Source: Caprimulgus europaeus
Taxonomy: Eukaryota > Chordata > Aves > Caprimulgiformes > Caprimulgidae
Direction of reading: 5' to 3'
Length of the DNA: 64,000 bases
Assembly: GCA_907165065.1 (NCBI GenBank)
Contig: OU015524.1
Coordinates: 310,001 to 374,000, forward strand
The first letter of the stretch is position 1, and the number at the start of each line of letters is the position of its first letter. The notes under the pieces are model-generated. The model did not search any database. It saw only the letters and a program-made list of their open reading frames with translations, and was not told where the DNA came from. Shown here piece by piece: positions 53,411-64,000 of this stretch. The translations under genes and the position numbers were made by a program.

Positions 53411-54650
53411 CATAGAATCCCAGACTGGTCTGGGTTGGAAGCGACCTTAAAGCTCATCCAGTTCCAACCCTCCTGCCATCAGCAGGGACACCTTCCACTA
53501 GATCATGTTGCTCAAAGCCTCATCCAACCTGGCTGAGAACACTTCCAGGGAGGAGCAGCCACAGCTTCTCTGGCCAACCTGGGCCAGGGTCTCACCACCC
53601 TCACACCAAAGAATTTCTTCCTCACATCTCATCTAAACCTCCCCTCTTTCAGTTTCAAGCCATCACCCCTTGTTCTGTCACTATGTGCCCTTATAAAAAG
53701 TCCCCCCCCCAGCCTTCCTGAAGCCCCTTTAGGTACTGGGAGGCCACTAGAAGGTCTCCCTGGAGCCGTCTCTTCTCCAGGCTGAACAGCCCCAACTCTC
53801 TCAGCCTGTCCTCATAATAGAGCTGCTCCAGCCCTTGGATCATCCTCATGGCCTCCTCTGGACTTGTTCTAACAGGTCCATGTCTGTCTTGTGTTGGGAG
53901 CTCCAGAACTGGGCACAGTACTCCAGGTGGGGCCTGACAAGAGCAGAGGGGCAGAATCCCCTCCCTGTCCCTGCTGCCCACGCTGCTCTGGGTGCAGCCC
54001 AGGACACGGTTATTGGTCTCTGGGCTGTGAGCGCACGTTGCTGGCTCATGTTGAGCTTCTCGTCCACCAGGACCCCAAGTCCTTCTCCTCAGAGCTGGCC
54101 TCAAGCCACTCATTGCCCAGCCTGTACTTGTGCTTGGGGTTGCCCCGACCCAGGTGCAGGACCTTGCCCTTGGCCTTGTTGAACAGGTTTGCACAGGCCC
54201 ACCTCTCAAGCCTGTCAAGGTCTCTCTGGATGGTGTCCCCTCCTACCAGCATGTCAACTGAACCATACAGCTTGGTGTTGTTGGCAAACTTGCTGAGGGT
54301 GCACTCAATCCTGCCGTCCATGTCGCTGCCAAAGATACTGAAGAGCACCGGTCCCCATACCGACCCTTGAGGGACACCACTCATCACTGGTTTCCACTCG
54401 GACACTGAGCTGTTGACCACAACTCTTTGAGTGCGACCAGCCAGCCAATTCCTTATCCACCGAGTGATCCATCCATCAAACCCACATGTTTCCAATTTAG
54501 AGACAAGGCTGTCATGTGAGACAGCATCAAACGCCCTGCACAAGTCCAGGTAGATGACATCAGGTGCTTTAGCCTTATCCACCAGTGTTGTAACCCCATC
54601 ATAAAAGGCCACCAGATTGGTCAGGCACGATTTGCCCTATTTGAAGTTTT
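53411..54650 (-). mobile_element. CR1 LINE, 1.2 kb, with decayed reverse-transcriptase ORF
   Basis: This is the largest element in the window. Its 3' end is at 53411 (CATAGAATCC) and it reads leftwards from about 54650. The minus strand at 54612-54050 carries an open CR1 ORF2 reverse-transcriptase segment: [16 protein letters not shown], then [12 protein letters not shown], then FANNTKL and [10 protein letters not shown]. The family's catalytic FADD box reads FANN here. Further 3', the CR1-like protein changes frame at least four times ([44 protein letters not shown] segments lie in different frames). Just 5' of the open stretch there is an in-frame stop before GKSCLTN. The copy is dead and 5'-truncated. 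Confidence 0.97.
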
Positions 54651-56994
54651 CTGTCATCTACCATTTCTTATTCAGATGTGAACAGCAGGTGGTCTTGCCT
54701 CCAAACACCTTCCATCTCCAAACACAAAGCAGTCTCTCCACCCCCCCTCCTTCTCTCTCCCCCTGTCTCTCTCAACTTATGGTAACTTGTTACCAATATG
54801 ATAATAGCTCCTCCCACCTTGCTGGGAGGCAAACAAAAGCATATTTTTGGAATAATTACCACATAAGCAGTGAAGCAGGGAAATGCTCTACTTCTGTTAT
54901 GAGCTGAAATTTCCATTGTTTGCTAGAAGAACAAAAACCTTGTTGAATACTCTTTACAGCCACAAAAGAAATAAAATAGTACAGGCTATAAATTATACAC
55001 TGCAATATGTGCAGCAAGGCTTAGCAACAGCATAAAGGATCTTCTTTCTTTTAGAAAGTCTATGTTTCCTTCATTAGCATGAATTTCTGAGCGTGCCTTG
55101 GCCTCCCTGCACGTTCCTGAAAGGACTGGCAGATTGTTCTGAAGGCCGTGAGCCTGATCTCAGTGATTTACCAGTATAAATCATTGGTATCTCCACTAAA
55201 ATCACTGGGTCTAATTGCAGGTTTGTAAGTTGACAAAGCTCTATTGACACCTATTGAACCATGCTGCTTTGACTCTGCTGATCTGCCCCACCAAAATCCC
55301 AGTTGATGTAATTGCCCAAGTCAAACAGAGTTCGCCTATAGCTGGTGGCAAGAAAAACATTGCCCTTCCAAGACAGAGACTTGTTGGAAACCCTCTGAAG
55401 ACCTTGAAAAGCTCTCAGTGTCTCTGCACTGTCGTTAATATCAGCCCAGGGGATCCACAGGGAGCGTTAAGCCAAACCAGAGCAGAGTCAGGTTCGTACT
55501 TGCCTGGCCTCAGCACATGGTCTCCATTAGCTTTATCAGGTCCGATGCCTACAGCATGGTTTTCAGAAGAGTCCGAGACAGTTCCACTGATGTGTCCATC
55601 AAAGGGCTGTTGAGCACGTGCACTGGACACTTAATGTCAGTAAAGCTTTGCTGACAATACATCAAAGGTATTTTATGGACAAACTCCATGTGCTGGCCCT
55701 TGATCCTAGTATGTGTTTTTAATTGCATTGTTGAAGTAATAGGTAGATTATCACAAAGTAAGGGACGGAATAAACTGTCTCAGATGTTTCAATCCTAATT
55801 GGATTTTAGATTGGTTGGTTTCATTTGTTTTTTTTGGTGTTGCTTTAGGGTTGTTTTTTTGCTAATAGGTTTTCTAAAATAAACACTAGTGTAACAGTTT
55901 AAAATTATCAACTGAAAACTGGGATAAATTCACAAGTGTCCTTCTACTAACACTGAAAATCTAGTAGTCTGTTTTTTTCTCTGAACATATGAAAGGCTGA
56001 AAAAGAGATGATGCCTTCTCTGATAAGATCAACCAGGCAAATAAGGTTCTCTGTGTAGTTGGAAGAGTGTCCTGGGTTTCTCACATACAGAACATGTTTC
56101 ACATCTTGGAAAACATAATGGGGTCCCAAACGAGTGGTCCTCTCCTCCTCCCATGCTCCCGACGGGAACTCGTTTTGCAGGTGCATGTTACCGTGAAGCT
56201 CGTGAGCTGCAGCCCACGTCAGATGATTGTATAGTTCTTCTTCTTTGCCTTACAGCTCCTTAATGTGAGCACTGCTAGTGGGAGACAAATCCACGGTGCT
56301 GTGTAAAGGAGATGTCAGTGTCTTCTTACTTCATGAAAGATAAACATATTTTGTAATCGTAGATGTTATCAAAACCTTCTAGCTTTCAACTCAATTAAAA
56401 AGATGGAACAGCAAAAAGAATTTTAACACTATTTCTCCTCTGGATTATTTCATATGGCCATAGGACATAGCAATGGCTTTTTCTGCAAAGGAGGCTGCAA
56501 CTTGGGAAGGAGGTGTGACTGCCTTAAGAATAAATGATTTTGTGTCACATACAGAGCTGTGTTTGCAGCTGAAAACTGGATTTCTCACACTGAAAGATGT
56601 TACGCTAACTGCTTTGCTAAAGCCCGTGATGAGAGATGTGGGCCCTGAATGCTTGGCAAGTTCTGGGGCTTGGTGTTTCACACCGTCTGTACAGGTGAAG
56701 TTGGCATTGCTCTGCTGATGTTGGCCTCTTCAGGAGGATGCACTGGTTTATACTGGCTATAAAACATCCTAAAAGTACAGTTCCTTTGGAATCAGAAAGA
56801 TACTAGCGTATTGTAGTTGCATTTGCCCAAGATTATTTTCAGAGCAATGAATGCTGCAAAAAAAGTTCCCAGATTTATTCTGTAATTAGAACCACCTGAA
56901 AGGAATACTCGTTAAGTGAAATGCATGCCCGGTGTGCGGGCAGTGTGAGGTGCTGCCAGACACTTGCTTTGCAAGCTAAAGACCACACGTTGTC

Positions 56995-57130
56995 TGCAGC
57001 ATTTATTTTTCTCTATAATCAATGTACTTAATTAATCAGCTGCACACTGAGAAAGTGCAAGGTGGCTAATCACTTTAATCATTAAGCAGTGGTATTAATT
57101 TTCACTTAAGGCATCATCCGTGGAAAGTAA
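56995..57130. promoter_or_regulatory. candidate non-coding regulatory block (homeodomain-type sites)
   Basis: A dense set of TAAT/TAATCA words (ATAATCAAT, TTAATTAATCAG, GCTAATCAC, TTAATCATT, TATTAATTTTC) plus a CAGCTG E-box lies within 135 bp. Composition alone suggests a possible conserved enhancer; conservation cannot be judged from one sequence. Confidence 0.25.
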
Positions 57131-57391
57131 ATTAAGATTGTTGAAATGAGAAATGCACAGAGGTGGAGGAGAGCAGATAAGGACATTTCTGCATCAGCTC
57201 TGGCTGGTGCTTCTGAAATTGGTTTGTGCCTCTCTCCAGGGTTTCTCCAAGTAAGTTTTTTAAAAAATATTTTCTTTTTTTTTATTTGAGCGAGAAAAGT
57301 AGAGGAAAGATGTTAGTCCTCACTGTTTGCCATGGAGGGACCTGGCATTGCTTTGGTTTGGTTTTGGGTTTTTATTACTTCCTGTGATAGT

Positions 57392-57413
57392 TTATCCTAG
57401 CAAAACGGGGACA
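57392..57413 (-). repeat. dispersed repeat word, possible LTR edge (copy 3)
   Basis: The minus strand reads TGTCCCCGTTTTGCTAGG then ATAA. The 14-bp core GTTTTGCTAGGATA is exact, and the leading TGTCC matches copy 1. The match ends sooner than between copies 1 and 2. Confidence 0.4.
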
Positions 57414-60184
57414 CCTCCCTTTCTGCAGACCAGTCAGCTTTTGGAACTGGCCAGAAATCTTCCATTAGAACAGTATTTTTGATAGTAGAGTATTCTATAA
57501 AATCAGAGGGTCTATGGGAAAATAAAACCAAAATATTTTAAATTTTGTATTGGTTCAACCTCATTTTAAGTATTTCAGTTCTAGAATGTGCTGAATTAAG
57601 ACAACAGCAACAACATCCTACTCTGGTGCATGGGCCCCTTGGGAGAACAGGGTCAGAGACATGGTCCCCTGGAGGCAATGCACGCCGTGTAATTTTAAAA
57701 CCATGTTCAACAAAATGAAATAAAGAGCTTCTGTTTCCCAAACTGAAAATACCTCCTTTTGGGTTGAAAAAGGGAAAACAATTTTTGAATATTTTTCCAT
57801 GTAGAAGCTTTTTTTAATTTTCTGTTTTTCAAAGAATAGTTATTTTAATTGCTCATACTGTTTAAGACATTAACCAGTGTTGTAATTCCTGAATATTCAT
57901 CAGCATTTAAATGGAACGTAATTAAAATTCATGCTGTAGTTACATTTTGGCTACCAGCGTGTCACCAGGGAAGTCTGAATTAGGTGGCACGCGTGGGGAA
58001 CACTGGTCCCTCACAAAGCTTCATCAAAATTTGATAGGTGTGAGGGAGAGACTTTGAGGCCTGGTGATGATTTTAGCATGGAGAGTCTCAAACCCCCTGT
58101 TAACAAGTGGGCATGCAACTTCTAACAACAGCTCAGCTGGTTTTAAAAAGAGAGTTTTGGCCAAGCCTTTTGGATAAGGCAGTTACAGAATAGGAGAGAG
58201 CAGGGAGGCACAAGGAGTCCACTCTCTTCTGCGAAACCATAATAGCCTAAGTGCTGTAGATAAAGATGCAGATGATCTCTGGTACTTTAAACACTTCACT
58301 GTGCCTGTAAGTTGATTTGGTTCATTTAAAATTAATTCAATTTTTTCTGTCCTGGCACTTCATCTTGATGTGGTTGTTTGCTTTTAATTGCTTGATTTTA
58401 ATTGTATGCGTTTATGTTCTCCATATTAATATTTTACTTCTCAGTAGCTGTGTAGGTGGTTAAGATATTTTTAAACACCTGCCCTATTTCAAATTGCTCT
58501 GATTTAAATATAATGTTATTTTTGTGTTGCATTCACAACAGAAGCAGTAAGCACAATGAATATCTCTTACAGGGGAACAGAAGAGCAGTGCACAATGTCT
58601 AGTAAAGTGTTGGCCTCATGGAAGTAACTGGTAGTTTTCCCATTAAGTTCAGAGCAATCAGAAATTTGTCAGATCATAGAACTAAAACAGGTCTGTAATG
58701 TTTATTTTACTCTCTATTCCTTTTTACCAATCATCACAGTAAAAGGTATAGGCTTCCTAGGTTCTCTGAGCAGATGAGATGCCAAGAGCTGTGGAAGCAT
58801 GACTGCCTGGGATAAAACATTTTGCTGTAGAACAGGAGCTTGTATTTGATGGAACTTCAGCCCCTTCCAGTGCTGTGTAGCTGTTGTTTGGTGAAAGTTA
58901 AATGGAAGCAGTAGTGCATGCCTCAGTCACATGTTCCCTGGGCTGTTCTTACTCAGAAGCTTTGATGTAGACTGGGATTGTTGGAAGTGTTCTGCAGGCA
59001 GGTTGTGGTCTGGATTTTATTAAAGGGGGTGAATCTCTCTGAATATGTACAAAGAAGAGCACAAAGGCTGTGCTGTGTTCAGGGACGTAATAATTTCAAT
59101 GCTAGCACATGTTTTTTAGAATTACTTGTAAGAAACTGGATCAATTTAGTGGCACTTAGCTGCAGAATTAGTCAACAGTGATACCACGTCTAACTAATCT
59201 AATTGTGAATCTTTCTTTCAGTCAGCTAATGATGTCTAGGACACTTCTTAAATTCATGCATCCAGTAAATTACTGTGAAAACATTAGCTGTGATCAAATA
59301 CACTAATCTTTAAGAGAAGAACCTGGACTGATCATGTACTACTTAAAAGCATAAATGCTTGCAAAATGTAGCCTGTGTGAATTTACATGGGAATGTCTGT
59401 TCTGAAGATTCCACCTTCTCTCCCTGAAATTTTGGATTTAGCTGTCCATTGGTTTTGCTGAGTCTACGTGGAATGAAAAATGCAAACTTTTTAATTAATG
59501 CAGAAGCATATAAATTGGTCCATTTAGATCCCTGAGAACCTAGCATGTCTTGACAGATATTGGTCATGTTATTATTACTCACTGGGATGCTCTCAAACTA
59601 TGCTAATTAGGTCAGCATGCAACTGGAATAAAACAGAGTAGGTCTTCAAGACTTTCTAACTTTTAAGGCATATATGTCAGCTTGTGTTTGCTTTTTGTGA
59701 CAAAAGAAATGTAATTAATAGTTTACAGAGTCTCTTCTCGGAAATACTCATCTGCTTTTGATTCACCTACAATGTCACTTCTAAGTGCCCATTCATTGTC
59801 TTCCATATACATTCAATTTAGGTGAAACACTAGTTGAGCTGTTGTTAGCAGTTTCTTCTCTTGTCACCTATGAAACCTTTCAGAAGGAGGAAAATATCCA
59901 ACTGCTTTTCTGTGTCATCTGTTCCTATTCTCAGTTCCTTTGTATCACCAGAATAGCTCTCCCTGTCCTCCCCTCTCTATAACCACATGGACCACCTCAG
60001 CCACTTGGATTTCCTTCTCCTGCAAAGCCGTGGTTTGCCTGTTTGGTAACGGCATGATTGGTGTCTCCCATCTAAGTGGTCACCCTTAGTGTCCTACCAG
60101 ATTTGTTTTACAAAGGCTGTTGTAACTGTGTCCAGTATTCCTGCACTCTGCTGTGGGCGTTGCTGATAACTGATCAGTTTTTAA

Positions 60185-60300
60185 CGACTCTGACTGCGAC
60201 GCCTTCGCAGTCACGGAGAGCGACGTCGGTGTCGCCCCACTCGCTGCACGCAGCAGCAGGCGAGTGTTTGCTCTCCCAGTGTATGCAGCCGCTCTTCGTC
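60185..60300. other. isolated CpG-rich patch with a small hairpin
   Basis: About 14 CpG dinucleotides fall within 120 bp, in an intron that is otherwise CpG-poor. It includes an exact 8-bp stem, GACTGCGA (60192-60199) and TCGCAGTC (60205-60212), around a 5-nt loop. No convincing coding frame or promoter element goes with it. Confidence 0.6.
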
Positions 60301-63300
60301 CAGACCATGGCATGTGAAACAACTGGATTTGAATGACTCCCGAGTTTGTAGTGCAAACTCTGAGCTATAGATTTTCTTCCACTGATGGAAAAAAATGTCC
60401 CTTATCTACCACGTGTCACTTAAAAGGCCTTTATGCTGAGTGTGATCTGGATGCTGCCTGCTGTGTTTGGTGAGACAGCCTGTGGCAGGTTTTGGTAGAC
60501 TTGGGATTGGGCTCATTGATAAGAGCAAGAGGGCTTAGCTCCACTTCTCTGCCAGCTCATCCCTCCAAGAGGCTGTAAGTGCTGGCTGCCATCAAAGCAC
60601 TGCAAACACAACCTTTAATGTAGCTGAGCACCCAAGACATATTTGACGTACTGACAAACTTGTCGGTTATTTCTTACAGGAATATAACTAAGAATACTGG
60701 ACCTGAACCTCATTTCTCTGCTGTCAGCTTTATACCTCTATTGCTCTCTCAACTTCATCTGGTCACAACTAATACATAACCAAAGTATCTGAAGGGGGTG
60801 GGGGGTGGAAATCCATGTATTGGAAAGGGAATGTGGGCCAAGTTTTTAATCAAATGGAACAATAACGTTAGATGAAATGCGTGTTCACAGTAGTTTTCAG
60901 TGAAAGTCATTGCACTCTGTGTTTGCTATTATGATAAAATAATTCAATGGCTCATATATCTCCAGCCACTCAGATGCCAGCATTTTTCTCTTTCCCCTCC
61001 CCAAATTGAAGAAGTGAAGGAGTTCATTCCATAGTCTGAAGCTTTCAAGCTTTTAATTTGCTGCTTGCCCTGAAAATATTTAATGGTAACTAGTTGCTTA
61101 ATTTATTTTTATTTTATTAATTTAATTGTCTTAGTAGTGTGCCATCGTATGAACATTCAGTACCCCTTCAGTATGCTGCAGGTTTAAAGATTCTTGTGCA
61201 AGAAGAAAATTTAGGAATGTTTGGCTGAGCAGAAATAGGTTTCATTTTTTTGTAGGTTAACTTGCTTTTGCCTTCAGAGCTCTGTCTCTAAGTAATTAAC
61301 AGCTGGTGATGTTTCAGGTTTCCTCCACACTAACCTGAAAACTGTGGAGCAGGCTAAGAATGCCAAGAGGTGAATTGTGAAGCAGCCTCTTTATTATGAG
61401 CACAGGTTCATTTGGCTGCTTCCTTTTTAATAAAGTCTCATGCCTGCCTCAATTTCTTGCGCTTTTTCCTACGTCAGGTGAAGATGCAGGGGGGAGCAAA
61501 TGGAGGGTATTGCAATAAGGTATTTTTTTATATAAAACTTTGTTAGGGGGAAAAAAAATTCTCCACTTCTTAAAAAAAATCTGCCCAATATAAATTTTCT
61601 CTGAATCTCTGTGATTCTTTTTTTTGGTCCTGTTTGACTGTATGCTTTGAGCCAAGCGTGAGCACACAGGCGCAGAGAGCTAGATGGCATTTAGCTGGAT
61701 GAATTTGGACTCTCATTTGGTTTGCTATGCTGGGAAAACATTCAACAGTCTCGGTACCTAAGATTGGAATGGATAATTGAATCTCTTCTTTGAAGCTTGA
61801 AAAGCTTTGTGCTTAGATCTACCTGTGGGGTATACATCAGTACTGCACTGCCCGGGTGCCTTGTGCCTGGGTGAAATAGTTCAGCTGCAGCCTTTCCTTT
61901 TGAAGATGCTTACATGCCAAAGAGCACCAGCCGGCAGCAAAGCTCGTGTTGGTTTTCTGATGTTGTCTGCAGGGGAGATAGGAAAGAAATTATTGGGCAA
62001 AAAGTAAAATAAGAGGTTACGTGACATTGTAGGGCCAAGTGATATGTGGAGAAGGTCATCAATTACTTGACAAAGGAAATCAGTCTTATCTAGGAAAAGA
62101 AGACAATGTAAACTGATCTCAGTGAAACAATTTTTCTTTATAACTGCTATTTTAAAAATAATGCTACCTTAATGAAGATAAATATAAATGTTAACAAGAG
62201 ACCTCGTGTCTTTTTCAGCTGCATTTTTTGGTTTGCCTGTTTTTAAACCTAAGCAGTGGAAAAGTTTCAGCTTTGCAAAATAAGAAGCTGCATCAGAGGT
62301 GAGACAGCGAACATGTCTTCCTATAAATTCTAATAACTGGATTATTAGAGTTGTTACCACTTTTTTACCTCTAATATTTCTACTGATAGGAATTAAACAT
62401 AGTCACCTATTGTTTGTAGTCAGTTTGTCCTCTTTTGGCTATAATTCCACTAGTTTTTCTTTTGACCTAATCCCAGATGCTTAATGAGTGTTAAGGAAAT
62501 TGAAATAAGAGCTTTTGCAGTGGTAACTAGAAAATGGAATCACTGCAGTGTGCTCTGTACTTTCTCATTCTGTGGCCAGGCAGGGTCTTTAATGAATACC
62601 TGAAACTGGACTACCAGGAGGGCTTCTGGGCACCTCAAGTATTATTCAGGACCCAGTGCAGTTCTCTGCTTCACTCGTTTCAAGTGATGCTCTGATGCGT
62701 TATTCTGTGACTGTTTCAAAAAGGAGAATGGTAGGAAAGTGTGCTGCTGTCTTATTCATTATTCAGGATCTGGCTGGTGTTGTCTGGTGGAGTATGTTTA
62801 CTTTTCTGATATACTTGTAAGAACTGGGTAAAAGGCTCATGTTTCTGGAGGGAGATGATGATACCCATCAGCAGGGACTTCTGTCTTTAAGGTTAATATT
62901 TTTGAACATAGCCCATTACTTTGTGGATATATTCTTGGTGTTGACAAGGTACTGAATGCAGCTCTGACTTTGCTGAATAGGATGTGTAAATGAGTTCATG
63001 TAGAGGCAGAGCTATTTACAAAGTTGCAGGGTTTTTTCATTTCTATTTAAATAAACCCCACAAACCAAACCAAAACGGAGCAGCTTGCTTCCCATGGCAG
63101 AGAGGAGAGGGCTTACTGTGTGACTACTGATTTAGCAACAGCACCACTGGTTTTCATTAATGACCTTTAAGCCTTATAGCACCCCTCCTAGGCAAAATAT
63201 CATGTTGCCTCCTTTTTTGCCTCCTGGTGAGCATATTCCATTTTCTTAAGCTTGTGTGTACAAAACTGAATTTCATTTTCCCACCACATGACGTTCGCTG

Positions 63301-64000
63301 TTGCTTTAGTACAGTTTCTTAGAGATATTGTATGTTCTGATTTGAGCCCAGGGGTTTGCTCACTCTGGATCAGTAACGGAATCAGACAGGCAAAAGGTAT
63401 CTTTCTACCTCAGATCTCTGAGGATTTGCAGTTGCCTGAAGAGGATAACACCAGATGCCACCTGCGTTAAAAATGTTTCTCTTCTTTTAAAAGCTACAGA
63501 TCTCTGGGCTAAATTCACCACTGGTTTAACATCATGAATAGAATCAGACTGACCAGTGGGACACGTGTTTTCAGTTATTTGTCTCCTGGACTAGCACGTG
63601 AGCATAGGCACGTTTCTTGAGTTACAGAGGAAAAGAGAAGTCTATGTGAATTACTCTTTAGAGGCTTGTAAAGCTGTATAAAAATTGATGGGCTTGCTGC
63701 ATTATTCAAGCTACATAATTTCATTACAGATCTGAGCAACACATGGGACAACTGATTTATTGTTATTGTCATATTTTACAGAATGAGTGTTTTACAAAGA
63801 AGACTTTACTGCATGTATTTTTAAAAGTACAGGGCAATTCCTTGGAAAATGCCAGTCTAAGCTTATTTTTTAAGGAAAGCAGAATTTTATACCCAGGCAA
63901 AAGTAAAATATTCATATCATGATATGCAAACTATTACTTAATAAATGATTGAAAGAATCTCATCATCTGATCCAGTACTTTTCCATTAGCATCTTATTGG

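Larger units (their letters stand above)
49069..64000 (+). other. PCSK2: 5' part of PCSK2 intron 5
   Basis: This stretch follows the GTGAGT donor and continues past the window edge; no exon encoding the catalytic-His region was found. It contains the longest CR1 copy (about 53411-54650, minus strand), a dispersed repeat word at 57392-57413, a homeodomain-site-rich A+T block near 56995-57130 and a CpG-rich patch near 60185-60300. The remainder holds nothing I recognise. Confidence 0.8.

Noticed and set aside
63736-63756. Possible next PCSK2 exon with a His-Gly-Thr motif (catalytic His)
   Set aside because: The translation reads Ala-Thr-His-Gly-Thr-Thr-Asp and lacks the RCAGE continuation and the upstream NAEASYDF-like sequence, so it is coincidental.
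1-64000. CRISPR arrays, operons, tRNA or rRNA genes, processed pseudogenes
   Set aside because: Nothing with the regular spacing, cloverleaf pattern or intronless coding plus poly-A tail was seen; the window is a vertebrate gene interior.

Overview
This is a vertebrate nuclear genomic window, most likely from a bird. It carries several CR1 (chicken repeat 1) LINE fragments with the avian-type 3' end and has low repeat content (roughly 4% recognisable CR1). Its coding sequence is split into short exons with GT/AG introns. Nothing bacterial, plasmid or viral is present.

All coding sequence I can support belongs to one plus-strand gene, PCSK2 (prohormone convertase 2, PC2), a Ca2+-dependent subtilisin/kexin-family endoprotease of neuroendocrine secretory granules. 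Four consecutive exons are visible at 18343-18447, 45453-45566, 46949-47057 and 49031-49068. By human residue numbering recalled from memory they encode about residues 60-181. They cover the second half of the propeptide, including an internal tetra-arginine site and the RRKR maturation site, and the start of the catalytic domain up to the catalytic Asp (MDDG). The four join in frame (phases 0/0, 0/0, 0/1, 1/0). The signal-peptide exon must lie upstream, and the exons carrying the catalytic His, oxyanion Asp and catalytic Ser must lie downstream. I looked for both neighbours inside the window and did not find them.

Layout: 1-18342 is the 3' part of intron 1; 18448-45452 is a 27-kb intron 2; introns 3 and 4 are short (1.4 and 2.0 kb); 49069-64000 is the 5' part of intron 5. 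The introns hold at least seven CR1 fragments plus one doubtful one. The largest (about 53411-54650, minus strand) keeps a decayed reverse-transcriptase reading frame. They also hold a few simple repeats, a 29-bp tandem duplication and several unusually good inverted repeats.

Items most worth a second look: a 35-bp-arm, 6-nt-loop hairpin in intron 3 (46348-46423); a 28-bp perfect palindrome with forkhead-type half-sites (4178-4205); the contrast between a diverged propeptide and an apparently invariant catalytic start; a 21-bp word shared by dispersed sites at 10-30 and 9192-9212, with a 14-bp core at 57393-57406; and an isolated CpG-rich patch near 60185-60300. I see no evidence for a wholly new biological system.
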